Shown one piece after another: positions 1 through 7,131 of a DNA stretch of 8,967 nt. Every line of letters begins with the position of its first letter. The stretch's first letter is position 1. This stretch comes from Actinomycetota bacterium (GTDB lineage: Bacteria > Actinomycetota > Thermoleophilia > Gaiellales > Gaiellaceae), in the NCBI GenBank assembly GCA_003170995.1, contig PMXT01000193.1:4522-13488 (forward strand). Reading direction: 5' to 3'. Made by a program: the position numbers and the translations under genes. The notes below the pieces were generated by a model. That model saw nothing but the letters and a program-made list of their open reading frames with translations, ran no database searches and was not told the origin of the DNA.

Positions 1-1191
1 AAGTGGAAGGGCGTCGAGCTGGCCGGCAAGACGATTGGCGTGATCGGGCTCGGCAAGATCGGTCAGCAGGTCGCTCGCAAGGCCGCCGGTCTCGGGATGC
101 GTGTCATCGCCTTCGACCCCGTCGTCGCCAAGGAGCGCTTCCGCGAGCTCGGCGTCGAGCGGATGGAGACGGTCGACGATCTCTACGCCGAGGCCGAGTT
201 CATCACGCTGCACGCGCCCCGCAACGCCGAGACGACCGGCATGATCAACAAGGAAGCTTTCGCCAAGATGCGCGACGGCGTGCGCATCATCAACGCCGCC
301 CGTGGCGCGCTGATCGTCGACGACGATCTGATCGAGGCGGTCAAGTCGGGCAAGGTGGCCGGCGCGGCGCTCGACGTCTACGCGCAGGAGCCCTATACCG
401 GCCCGCTCACCGAGTACCCCGCGATTGTGGTCACACCGCATCTCGCGGCCTCGACGGGCGAGGCGCAGGACCGGGCCGGAACCGATGTCGCCGAGCAGGT
501 CGCCGCGGCGCTCGAGGGCGGTCTCGTCACCAACGCCGTCAACATCCCGTCGCTGCGCGCGGAAGACCTCGACATCCTTGGGCCCTATCTGCCGCTCGCG
601 ACCAAGCTCGGGCGTCTGGCGATGGAGCTCGCCGGTGGTCGCGCCGACAAGATCGAGGTTTCGTACTTCGGCTCGATGGCGAGCTACGACACGCGCTTGC
701 TGACTCTCGCCGTCCTGAACGGTGCCTTCGAGCAGCGTGAGGAGGGGCCTGTCAACTGGGTCAACGCGCGCGTCATCGCCGACGATCGCGGTATCCAGGT
801 GAGTGAGGAGTCCAAGCCACGCTCGCGCGATTTCACCAACCTGCTCCGCGTCCGCGTCTCCGGCGACGGAAGCGAGGTCGCCGTCAGCGGAACCACGATC
901 GGCACCGACCACCGGCTCTGGCTGGTTTCGGCACTCGGATACGAGCTCGAAATCGAGCTCTCGCCGTTGATGGCGTTCGTCCGTTACGAGGATGTGCCCG
1001 GTCAGATCGGTCAGATCGGAGCTCTCTTCGGCGAAGCCGGCGTCAACATCGCCAACATGGCCGTCTCACGGACGCGTCAGGGCGGGACGGCGCTGATGGC
1101 CTTGTCGATCGACGCAGCGGCCCAGCTGACTCTGATCGAGAGCGTCGAGAAAGCAGGTTTCACGGACGCCCGCTTCATCGATCTCGGTTAG
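1..1191 (+). CDS. serA: D-3-phosphoglycerate dehydrogenase, 5'-truncated by the window
   Basis: This enzyme oxidises 3-phosphoglycerate to 3-phosphohydroxypyruvate with NAD+, the first step of cytoplasmic serine synthesis. The reading frame is open from base 1, so the N terminus lies outside; 396 residues are visible. In fragment numbering, the NAD-binding loop GLGKIG is at 16-21, the catalytic Arg is R101 in NAARGAL, the Glu is E130 in DVYAQEP and the His is H147 in TPHLAAST. These are the usual residues of the D-2-hydroxyacid dehydrogenase family. A middle domain at about 185-318 and a C-terminal ACT domain from about 323 (YEDVPGQIGQIG, then NIANM) match the long form of the enzyme, in which the ACT domain binds serine for feedback inhibition. 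The internal ATG at base 40 is not the start: it lies inside the Rossmann fold. The stop is TAG at 1189-1191. Identity is very secure; serine inhibition is inferred from the family. Confidence 0.96.
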   Translation, partial: KWKGVELAGKTIGVIGLGKIGQQVARKAAGLGMRVIAFDPVVAKERFRELGVERMETVDDLYAEAEFITLHAPRNAETTGMINKEAFAKMRDGVRIINAARGALIVDDDLIEAVKSGKVAGAALDVYAQEPYTGPLTEYPAIVVTPHLAASTGEAQDRAGTDVAEQVAAALEGGLVTNAVNIPSLRAEDLDILGPYLPLATKLGRLAMELAGGRADKIEVSYFGSMASYDTRLLTLAVLNGAFEQREEGPVNWVNARVIADDRGIQVSEESKPRSRDFTNLLRVRVSGDGSEVAVSGTTIGTDHRLWLVSALGYELEIELSPLMAFVRYEDVPGQIGQIGALFGEAGVNIANMAVSRTRQGGTALMALSIDAAAQLTLIESVEKAGFTDARFIDLG

Positions 1192-1204
1192 CGAGCCGCT
1201 TTTT
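1185..1204 (+). terminator. weak intrinsic terminator candidate after serA
   Basis: A 5-bp stem (1185-1189 with 1194-1198, including one G-U pair) with an AGCG loop overlaps the serA stop codon. It is followed after one C by five T residues (1200-1204). The stem is short, so termination would be partial at best. Confidence 0.3.
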
Positions 1205-1233
1205 CCACTGCCCGACCAGAGCCTTTCGAGCGA

Positions 1234-1422
1234 ATGGCTGTGGAAGCTCGGCGGAGCGAAGTCGAAGCCGAGATAGAGACGAACGAAACGAGCACGGCGA
1301 CGGCCGAAGAGACTGCCGCCGTGCTCTTCGTTTCACCCGGACCGATTCTCACGACGCCGATTTTCGAGCCGGCAGTTCTGGTCGAAGACAAGCTTTTGGA
1401 CGTGATCCTCGCGGACGGCTAA
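1234..1422 (+). CDS. doubtful 62-residue ORF between serA and ilvE
   Basis: An ATG-to-TAA frame of 62 codons fills most of the serA-ilvE gap. I do not recognise the product. The first half is polar and acidic (rich in Glu, Thr and Ala). The second half is hydrophobic, with many Val, Leu and Ile residues (for example AVLVEDKLLDVILADG), and ends 25 bases before ilvE. No convincing ribosome binding site precedes the ATG. A large inverted repeat (1285-1334) and the best ilvE promoter candidate both lie inside the frame, which argues that the stretch is regulatory. The branched-chain residues invite comparison with ilv attenuation leader peptides, but there is no run of consecutive control codons. 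It could be a small protein, a leader peptide or chance. Confidence 0.25.
   Translation: MAVEARRSEVEAEIETNETSTATAEETAAVLFVSPGPILTTPIFEPAVLVEDKLLDVILADG
1285..1334 (+). repeat. long imperfect inverted repeat upstream of ilvE
   Basis: Bases 1285-1290 (GAAACG) pair with 1329-1334 (CGTTTC), and 1292-1299 (GCACGGCG) pair with 1317-1324 (CGCCGTGC). That gives 14 pairs interrupted by a small asymmetric bulge (1291 against 1325-1328), around a 17-base loop. No T-run follows, so it is not an intrinsic terminator. It could be an mRNA-stability or attenuation structure in a serA-ilvE transcript, or a by-product of coding sequence if the 62-codon ORF is real. Confidence 0.5.
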
Positions 1423-1425
1423 CCT
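1396..1425 (+). promoter_or_regulatory. candidate ilvE promoter
   Basis: TTGGAC (1396-1401) and TAACCT (1420-1425) are separated by 18 bases and would place the transcript start near 1432, just ahead of the ilvE ribosome binding site. The -35 match is only partial. This is the best sigma-70-like pair in the gap, not a proven promoter. Confidence 0.35.
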
Positions 1426-1437
1426 CTCGTTCACTGA

Positions 1438-1443
1438 AAGGAG
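1438..1443 (+). promoter_or_regulatory. ilvE ribosome binding site
   Basis: AAGGAG sits four bases before the ATG at 1448. It is the clearest Shine-Dalgarno sequence in the window and supports that start. Most other genes here lack one. Confidence 0.75.
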
Positions 1444-1447
1444 AAAG

Positions 1448-2386
1448 ATGGCTGACTTGCACGCGACCGAGAAGATCTGGATGAACGGCGAATTCGTGGA
1501 CTGGAAAGATGCAACCGTCCACGTCGGTGTTCACGGCCTGCACTATGGTTCCGGGGTTTTCGAGGGTATTCGTGCTTACGAGACACCCAAGGGCACCGCC
1601 ATCTTTCGCCTCGACGATCACCTTCAGCGCCTGCACGACTCGGCGCGCCTGATCAGGATGACGATCCCGTACTCGGTCGCCGAGCTGAGCAAGGCGTCGC
1701 TCGAGCTCGTCGCCGTCAACCGTGTGCCTTCGTGTTACGTACGCCCGATCGCTTTTTACGGCTACGGCTCGCTCGGCGTGCCGCCGCGTGACAACCCCGT
1801 CTACGTGGCCATCATGTGTTGGCCCTGGGGCGCCTACCTCGGCGAGGAGGGGATGACGCGAGGAGTGCGAGTAAAGATCTCCTCCTGGGTGCGCATGCCC
1901 TCGAATGTCGTGCCGCACACCTCAAAGGCTTGTGGGCTCTACCTGAACTCGATGCTGGCCGTGCAGGACGCTGCGCTCGGCGGCTACGACGAGGCGATAC
2001 TTCTCACCGAGAAGGGATACGTCGCCGACTGCTCGGGCGAGAACGTGTTCGTGGTCAAAGACGGCGTTATCTATACACCGCCGCTCGAGACCGGCATTCT
2101 GCACGGGATAACGCGCCAATCGCTGATCGAGGTCGCCGGTTCGCTCGGCTACGAGGTGAAGCGCGAAAACCTAGTGCGCTCCGACCTCTACCTGGCCGAT
2201 GAGATGTTCATGACCGGCACCGCAGCCGAAGTGACGCCGGTGCGCGAGATCGACGACTACTTGATCGGCGATCCAGGCCCGGTGACGCTCGCTCTCCAGC
2301 GTGCCTATCTCGACATCGTTCAGGGACGTGACGAGCGCTGGGAGCATTGGCTGGAATACGTCACGCCGGTGCCCGCGGAAGCATGA
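1448..2386 (+). CDS. ilvE: branched-chain amino-acid aminotransferase
   Basis: This is a fold-type IV, PLP-dependent transaminase that interconverts leucine, isoleucine and valine with their 2-oxo acids, using 2-oxoglutarate/glutamate as partner. It catalyses the last step of branched-chain amino-acid synthesis in the cytoplasm. The 312 residues match the usual IlvE length of about 300-310. The N-terminal GLHYGSGVFEGIRAY segment (30-44) is characteristic. The PLP Schiff-base lysine is K160 in TSKACGLYLNS. The SGENVFVV block (196-203) carries the conserved Glu near the cofactor, GILHGITRQS follows, and GTAAEVTPV near the C terminus completes the class IV signature. The start at 1448 has a good AAGGAG site. 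The TGA stop overlaps the next start codon, implying co-transcription and translational coupling with the DegT-type gene. A D-amino-acid aminotransferase or 4-amino-4-deoxychorismate lyase is less likely given length and motifs. Confidence 0.95.
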   Translation: MADLHATEKIWMNGEFVDWKDATVHVGVHGLHYGSGVFEGIRAYETPKGTAIFRLDDHLQRLHDSARLIRMTIPYSVAELSKASLELVAVNRVPSCYVRPIAFYGYGSLGVPPRDNPVYVAIMCWPWGAYLGEEGMTRGVRVKISSWVRMPSNVVPHTSKACGLYLNSMLAVQDAALGGYDEAILLTEKGYVADCSGENVFVVKDGVIYTPPLETGILHGITRQSLIEVAGSLGYEVKRENLVRSDLYLADEMFMTGTAAEVTPVREIDDYLIGDPGPVTLALQRAYLDIVQGRDERWEHWLEYVTPVPAEA

Positions 2387-3516
2387 GCCGCGGCCAAGCG
2401 CCGATTCCTCTCTCGCTGCCCTATATCGACGGGCGCGAGCAGGAGCTCGTGAGCGAGGTGCTCGCCTCGGGCAGGCTGTCGCTCGGGCCTACGGGCCAGC
2501 GCTTCGAGCGGATGCTCGCCGAGCGGGTGGGCGCGCGCTTCGCGGTGGCCGTATCGAGCGGCACAGCCGGTCTACATCTACTCGTTCGGAGCGCCGGCAT
2601 CGGTCCTGGCGACGAGGTGATAACTACTCCGTTCTCGTTCGCCGCTTCGACCAACTGTTTCCTCTACGAGGGGGCAACTCCGGTCTTCGCGGATATCGAC
2701 CCTGTCACCTGGGACATCGATCCGGCCGCTATCGAGGCGGCGATCACGCCCAGGACGAAGGCGATCGTGGCGGTCGACATCTTCGGTTATCCCTGCGAGC
2801 TCGATCCGATCAAGGAGCTGGCCGCCAGGCATGGGCTGACTGTGATCGACGATGCCTGCGAGGCGCTCGGGTCCGATTACAAGGGAAAGCCGGTGGGTGG
2901 GCACGGGGTACCCGCGGTCTTCGCCTTCTATCCCAACAAGCAGATGACCACCGGCGAAGGCGGAATCGTCGTAACCGACTCCGAAGAACAGGCGCGGCTG
3001 CTCAAGAGCCTCTCCAACCAAGGCCGCGGAGATGACGGCCCCTGGCTCGAGCACGTGCGCCTCGGCTACAACTATCGCCTCGACGACCTGAGCGCGGCTC
3101 TCGGTGTCGCTCAGCTCGAGAAGCTCGACCGTATTCTCGAGCTCCGCTCCCAGGTTGCCGAGCGCTACCGGTCGCTGCTCGCCGGAGTAGACGGCGTCGA
3201 ACTCCCGACCGCCGACGACGCCGAGCACCTCCGCTCCTGGTTCGTTTTCGTGGTCCGGATGACCGCGGGGATCGACCGCGAGCGGGTGATCGACTACCTC
3301 ACTGGGGAGCAGATCGCCACCAGCCGCTATCTGCCCTGCATCCACCTGCAGCCCTACATGCGCGAGCGCTTCGGCTTTGCGCCGGGGTTGTGCCCAAAGG
3401 CGGAAGGACTGAGCCGAAGCACCGTCGCCTTGCCGTTCTTCACCGCGCTGGAGCGTGAGGACCAAGAGCGCGTCGTCGCGACGCTTGAGGCCGCGATCGT
3501 GCAAGCACACACCTAG
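2383..3516 (+). CDS. DegT/DnrJ/EryC1/StrS-family PLP aminotransferase, substrate unknown
   Basis: A fold-type I PLP aminotransferase of the family that usually transfers an amino group from glutamate or glutamine to a nucleotide-linked keto-sugar. I chose the ATG at 2383, which shares bases with the ilvE stop (ATGA), giving 377 residues, a normal family length. An in-frame TTG at 2347 lies inside ilvE and adds an unlikely tail. Visible motifs are SSGTAGLH (58-65, phosphate binding), TPFSFAAS, DDACEALG (156-163, with D157 as the likely PLP pyridine-nitrogen partner), the Schiff-base lysine K186 in FYPNKQMTTGEGG, and GYNYRLDDLSAALG from 228. DACEALG has Glu where many members have Gln. No glycosyltransferase, sugar dehydratase or nucleotidyltransferase lies nearby, so a sugar role cannot be assumed; its partner here is ilvE. 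The family call is secure, the substrate is open. Confidence 0.92.
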   Translation: MSRGQAPIPLSLPYIDGREQELVSEVLASGRLSLGPTGQRFERMLAERVGARFAVAVSSGTAGLHLLVRSAGIGPGDEVITTPFSFAASTNCFLYEGATPVFADIDPVTWDIDPAAIEAAITPRTKAIVAVDIFGYPCELDPIKELAARHGLTVIDDACEALGSDYKGKPVGGHGVPAVFAFYPNKQMTTGEGGIVVTDSEEQARLLKSLSNQGRGDDGPWLEHVRLGYNYRLDDLSAALGVAQLEKLDRILELRSQVAERYRSLLAGVDGVELPTADDAEHLRSWFVFVVRMTAGIDRERVIDYLTGEQIATSRYLPCIHLQPYMRERFGFAPGLCPKAEGLSRSTVALPFFTALEREDQERVVATLEAAIVQAHT

Positions 3517-3547
3517 TCGCTTGCGATTCTGCGTCAGCCGAGCCGGA

Positions 3548-3563
3548 GCCGATGAATATCGGC
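3548..3563 (+). other. small hairpin in the degT-remA-like gap
   Basis: GCCGAT (3548-3553) and ATCGGC (3558-3563) form a perfect 6-bp stem with a GAAT loop. No T-run follows, so it is a poor terminator. The rest of the 112-base gap shows only the promoter hexamer described separately. Confidence 0.3.
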
Positions 3564-3616
3564 GGATGTGCAACCGACCAACCACCCGCAGCTAGCAATC
3601 AGGGGCGCTTCCGCGT

Positions 3617-3622
3617 TAGAGT
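3617..3622 (+). promoter_or_regulatory. -10-like hexamer for a leaderless remA-like transcript
   Basis: TAGAGT lies six bases before the GTG start at 3629, with no Shine-Dalgarno sequence in between. A -10 element at this distance would start transcription at or next to the start codon. No clear -35 hexamer is visible. The same TAGANT arrangement precedes pbp and tyrS. Confidence 0.45.
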
Positions 3623-3628
3623 GACGCC

Positions 3629-4024
3629 GTGACAGATCGCGTCGTACGCATGGTGTTTCTTGGTTTTGGTAAATACGTTCGTGCCGACCGGATATACGCG
3701 CTAGAGCCGATTCTCGGCGAGGAGCGGGGTGGAGGCAAGCGCACTCTCGTCTGGGTCGAGGGAATCGCCGATCCGCTGGTTGCGTCGCGCACCGAGCGGA
3801 CGGTTCTCCAAGACATGGGCGAGGACGCCTCGGCCCAAACGTCCATGCTGGAAGATGCGCTGGCGCTCGTCGAGCACCTGGCCGATGACTCCGAGCGTAT
3901 CGGGCCGCTTCTGGCCCGCTCGATCAAGGCCGAGTCGGGCGTCGATCTCAGCGAGCTCGGCAAGAAGGCGCGCGAGCTGCTCGAGCAGACGACTCACGAC
4001 GGCGACGATCAGAGTCTCTTCTAG
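3629..4024 (+). CDS. DUF370/RemA-like small protein with C-terminal helical extension
   Basis: A 131-residue protein starting with GTG. Residues 8-63 resemble the RemA/DUF370 family as I remember it. FLGFGKYVRADRI (10-22) parallels the RemA segment IGFGNIVSANRI, and GKRTLVWVEG (36-45) parallels GRRTRAVI. By this alignment R21 and R38 would match the RemA arginines 18 and 51, which are linked to DNA binding in Bacillus. The loop between them is about 16 residues shorter than in RemA. Residues 64-131 form an acidic, probably helical tail (SMLEDALALVEHLA, then SELGKKARELLEQ) that RemA itself lacks. No signal peptide or membrane segment is visible. The 21-base gap to the glycosylase gene suggests co-transcription. 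RemA is a ring-forming transcriptional regulator in Bacillus; a similar role here is inference. The gene itself is well supported by frame and context. Confidence 0.75.
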   Translation: MTDRVVRMVFLGFGKYVRADRIYALEPILGEERGGGKRTLVWVEGIADPLVASRTERTVLQDMGEDASAQTSMLEDALALVEHLADDSERIGPLLARSIKAESGVDLSELGKKARELLEQTTHDGDDQSLF

Positions 4025-4045
4025 TGAACGATCGAGCGGGCTTCG

Positions 4046-4633
4046 ATGATTCCAGCCGGCGGCTCCCTACCTCTGCCGCGCGAGTACTTCGCTCGTAGCG
4101 CGCACGAGCTGGGACCGGAGTTGCTCGGCGCCACTCTCCTAGTCAACGGAGTCGGCGGGGTACTTGTCGAGCTGGAGATCTACGATCAGAGTGATCCGGC
4201 CAGCCACAGCTATCGAGGCCAGGCAGAGTGGAATGCCTCGATGTTCGGACCACCAGGCCATGCCTACGTCTACCGCTCCTATGGTGTTCACTGGTGCTTG
4301 AACATCGTCTGCTCTCAGCCGGGTGAAGCGAGCGCGCTGCTGGTCAGGGCACTGGAGCCCACTCACGGCATCGAGCAAATGATCGAGCGTCGCGGTAGTT
4401 CTGACCCGCGCAAGCTCTGCTCCGGGCCGGGGAAGGTCTGCCAAGCTCTCGCCGTCGGCGGCGACTACGACGGCTTGACGCTCGACGCCCCTCCTTTCGA
4501 AATACTCGAGCGCAAGCTCGAGCCAGAGATAGTCCGCTGCGAGCGTGTCGGGATCACGCGTGCCCGTGAGCGGCGCTGGCGTCTGTGTGTTGCCGGCTCG
4601 CCTTACCTCAGCCGTGGCCCAGGAAAAGCGTGA
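4046..4633 (+). CDS. alkyladenine (3-methyladenine) DNA glycosylase, AAG/MPG family
   Basis: A monofunctional base-excision repair enzyme that flips out and removes alkylated purines such as 3-methyladenine and possibly hypoxanthine. The 195 residues match the usual size of bacterial AAG proteins. Aligned from memory with human AAG, the water-activating Glu125 is E44 in VELEIY, Tyr127 is Y46, His136 is H54 in ASHSYRG, Tyr159 is Y76 in AYVYRSYG, the pocket Asn169 is N86 in CLNIV, and Arg182 is R101 in LVRALEP. LCSGPGKVCQAL and GSPYLS near the C terminus are further family signatures. All active-site residues are therefore present. The ATG at 4046 fits the conserved N terminus (LPREYFARSAHELGPELLGATLL begins at residue 8), although its ribosome binding site is weak. 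It lies 21 bases after the remA-like gene, and its last 26 bases overlap the convergent pbp gene. Confidence 0.94.
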   Translation: MIPAGGSLPLPREYFARSAHELGPELLGATLLVNGVGGVLVELEIYDQSDPASHSYRGQAEWNASMFGPPGHAYVYRSYGVHWCLNIVCSQPGEASALLVRALEPTHGIEQMIERRGSSDPRKLCSGPGKVCQALAVGGDYDGLTLDAPPFEILERKLEPEIVRCERVGITRARERRWRLCVAGSPYLSRGPGKA

Positions 4634-7076
4634 CCATCATCCCCGGCTTGGCAGCGCCGCCTGCGCGCGGTTGTTGCGCAACGACGCGACCCGATCTGCC
4701 CTGAACGAAAGCGCCTGCTTGTAGCCGTAAACCGAGCGAATCCAGTTTTGCCCGCGCCTCAGCGATTGTCAGGCCGACAACGTCCGGTACGAGACCGTTC
4801 ACAGGCTTGGCTAACACGATGATGACGTTGTCGTAAGAAGAGAGCGTGCCTTTCTTCGGGATCTGTTTGACGACGATACCCGGCCGTTGCAGCGGCCGAG
4901 CTGGTTGGTAGAGCACCTCGGCATTGAGTGGCTGAAGGGCGAGTCTCTCCTTTGCCTTGTCGAGCTTCATCCCGACTACATTCGGCACCTCGACCTCATT
5001 GGGCTTGCACGGCGCGATAGACGTCGGGCCCGATCCGCTGAAATAGATGAGTGGAAAACTGCCACGGCAGTTGCCGTTATCGAGCATCAGCTTGTTGTTG
5101 CGCCAGACAACTTGTTTCGAGACCGAGTAGGGGTAGGAAGGATTCGTGAAGTACTCCGGCCCCCATTGCTCGTTCGGGTCGGTTTTCTCGAGGTACGAGA
5201 AGGCGTGCTCCATGAAGGACTTCCAAATCAGCGCCGGATATGTTCCGCCCATTACCGGCTGGCCGTAGTAGAGATTATCCATGGGCACGAGCTTGTTCGG
5301 GTAGCCGACCCATACCGCAACGGCAAGCTGCGGCGTGTAGCCGACGAACCAAGCATCGCCGTAGTTTTCGGTCGTGCCCGTCTTCCCCGCGGCGACGCGA
5401 CCCGGAAGTGCCGCTCGATGACCGGTTCCGTAGCTGACGACGTTCTCGAGCAGGGAGGTGACGATAGCCGCGTCGTTCGATGTCGTCGCCTGCATGGGAA
5501 CTACGGTGTTGGCGTAGATGTGGTTGTTGTGCAGGTCGCGATAACCGAGAACGGCGCGTGGCTCGTTGTGGAGTATCTTGCCGTCGACACGCACACCTCC
5601 GTTTGCGAGGGTGGCGTAGGCTCGAGCCATCTCGAGCGGATTCACGAGGTTGGTGCCGAGACCGATTGACATATAGGTGTCGAGCGGACTCTGGATCCCG
5701 AGAGTCTTCGCGGCCGCGGCAACAGACTTCGGGCCGACGATCTGGGTGAGCTGAGCGAAGACGGTGTTGTCGGAGTAGGCAGTTGCTGTCTTCAGGTCGA
5801 TTGGGCCGAGGTAGGAATCCTCACTGTTCGAGACCGACCAAAAGCGATCGCCGAGGGGTAGATACAGCGGCTTCGAGGTCAAGACCGAACTGGGCGAGAT
5901 TCCCTGGGAGAGCGCGGCGGTCAAAACGAAGGGCTTGAAGGCCGACCCCGCTTGCCTTTGCGACTGCGTTGCCAGGTTGAACTGACTCGTCTTGAAATTC
6001 CGGCCGCCGACCATGGCCAGAACCTCGCCGTTGCGCGGGTCGATAGCGACCAGCGCGGTAGAGGGTCCGAGCGAGTTCGGCATAGATTGTTTGACGGTCT
6101 GCTCGGCGATCTTCTGCAAGCCAAGATTGATCGAGGTGGTTACTTCGAGCCCGCCCCCGTAGACCTTCGCAACGCCGAGATGACGAATGAGAAGGTCCTT
6201 GACATATTCGGTGAAGAAGGGGACGCGCTCCCAGCTAGTGGGGCTCTTGCCTTGGCTGGGCTGGGGAAGCGGCGCTCGTTTGGCGCGCCGGGCATCGGCG
6301 GCTGTGATGTCCTGTTGCTCCACCATCTTCTGAAGCACGAGCGCGCGCCTCGCTTTGGCCGCCTTCGGATTTCGGAATGGGTCGTAGAGGCCCGGGTCGC
6401 GCGGGATTCCAGCGAGAAGTGCCGCTTCGGGTAGCGTGAGTTCAGCTGCGCTGTGCCCGAAGTAGGTCTGGGCCGCTCGCTCTACGCCGTAGGAGCCGTT
6501 GCCGAAGTAGATCGTGTTCAGGTAAGCGGTCAGGATCCGATCTTTCGACCAGCGCTGCTCGAGCTGCCAGGCCAGTGCGGCTTCCCGTAGCTTGCGCGCG
6601 ATCGTGCGCTGTTTTTGGTGGTAGCTGTTCTTGATGAACTGCTGCGTGATGGTTGAGCCGCCCTCGACGACCTTCCCTTGGGTGACGTCCGTCCAGGCGG
6701 CGCGCAACATTCCGCGCAGGTCGATTCCACGGTGCTCGAAGAAGCGCCGGTCCTCGATATCGACGATCGCGTGCTTCATCGTCCAGTTGATCTGATCGGG
6801 GCGGACGATCGTACGAGCCTCAGAACCACGCAAAACGGCCAGAACGGTACGGCCGTCGCTGGCGAGTATGCGTCCATCGAGCTCGATCTTCTCCTGCTGT
6901 CCTGGGTCGAGCTGGCCCAGACTGCTTCCGAGCGCCTGAACGAAGCCGAAGCAGAAGGCTACGAAAGCAAGCAGACAGAGCACACCGACGAACGAGAGCA
7001 GTCTCAGCTTCCGAATCCGCCGCTTTGGCTTGGGCGGCCGCTCCTTGCTCGAGCGGCCTCTGCGAGCGCGAAGCAC
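4608..7076 (-). CDS. class A penicillin-binding protein (bifunctional glycosyltransferase/transpeptidase) with two PASTA repeats
   Basis: A membrane-anchored enzyme that polymerises lipid II glycan chains and cross-links peptidoglycan outside the membrane. From the GTG at 7076 it has 822 residues. A basic cytoplasmic tail precedes one membrane segment (about 24-49). The GT51 domain carries the catalytic Glu in IEDRRFFEHRG (E108) and GGSTITQQ (139-146). The penicillin-binding domain has all three motifs: SAFK (S378, K381), SDN (435-437) and KTGTTE (565-570). Two PASTA repeats follow, about 697-760 (VPNVVGM) and 761-822 (VPDVVGL); such repeats are known to bind muropeptides or beta-lactams. A TTG at 7157 would add 27 residues but overlaps tyrS. 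I prefer GTG because a TAGACT hexamer lies eight bases ahead of it, as for the leaderless starts of neighbouring genes. The product resembles PonA-type proteins of actinobacteria. Confidence 0.93.
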   Translation of the reverse strand: MLRARRGRSSKERPPKPKRRIRKLRLLSFVGVLCLLAFVAFCFGFVQALGSSLGQLDPGQQEKIELDGRILASDGRTVLAVLRGSEARTIVRPDQINWTMKHAIVDIEDRRFFEHRGIDLRGMLRAAWTDVTQGKVVEGGSTITQQFIKNSYHQKQRTIARKLREAALAWQLEQRWSKDRILTAYLNTIYFGNGSYGVERAAQTYFGHSAAELTLPEAALLAGIPRDPGLYDPFRNPKAAKARRALVLQKMVEQQDITAADARRAKRAPLPQPSQGKSPTSWERVPFFTEYVKDLLIRHLGVAKVYGGGLEVTTSINLGLQKIAEQTVKQSMPNSLGPSTALVAIDPRNGEVLAMVGGRNFKTSQFNLATQSQRQAGSAFKPFVLTAALSQGISPSSVLTSKPLYLPLGDRFWSVSNSEDSYLGPIDLKTATAYSDNTVFAQLTQIVGPKSVAAAAKTLGIQSPLDTYMSIGLGTNLVNPLEMARAYATLANGGVRVDGKILHNEPRAVLGYRDLHNNHIYANTVVPMQATTSNDAAIVTSLLENVVSYGTGHRAALPGRVAAGKTGTTENYGDAWFVGYTPQLAVAVWVGYPNKLVPMDNLYYGQPVMGGTYPALIWKSFMEHAFSYLEKTDPNEQWGPEYFTNPSYPYSVSKQVVWRNNKLMLDNGNCRGSFPLIYFSGSGPTSIAPCKPNEVEVPNVVGMKLDKAKERLALQPLNAEVLYQPARPLQRPGIVVKQIPKKGTLSSYDNVIIVLAKPVNGLVPDVVGLTIAEARAKLDSLGLRLQAGAFVQGRSGRVVAQQPRAGGAAKPGMMVTLFLGHG

Positions 7077-7084
7077 GGAGCGGG

Positions 7085-7090
7085 AGTCTA
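7085..7090 (-). promoter_or_regulatory. -10-like hexamer for pbp (decides its start)
   Basis: On the minus strand TAGACT ends eight bases before the GTG at 7076. A -10 element there would start transcription at about the start codon and would exclude the upstream TTG at 7157 from the mRNA. No recognisable -35 is present at the normal distance. Confidence 0.4.
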
Positions 7091-7131
7091 CCGAAGGGGG
7101 TCTTGCTCGCGCGTGTCTCAGGCGACGCCCG

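Noticed and set aside
3..740. 245-codon frame overlapping serA in another frame
   Set aside because: The product is almost entirely Arg, Ala and Gly-rich low-complexity sequence, typical of a shifted high-GC frame, whereas serA motifs are intact in frame 1.
1002..1019. tandem GGTCAGATC repeat
   Set aside because: It encodes the GQIGQIG stretch conserved in ACT domains of SerA, so protein constraint explains it.
2578..3585. 335-codon minus-strand frame opposite the DegT-type gene
   Set aside because: It is antisense to a clear family member, shows no recognisable motif and is the kind of long shadow frame expected in high-GC DNA.
4887..5669. 260-codon plus-strand frame opposite the penicillin-binding protein
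   Set aside because: It covers the transpeptidase and PASTA-coding part on the other strand; the product has no family features.
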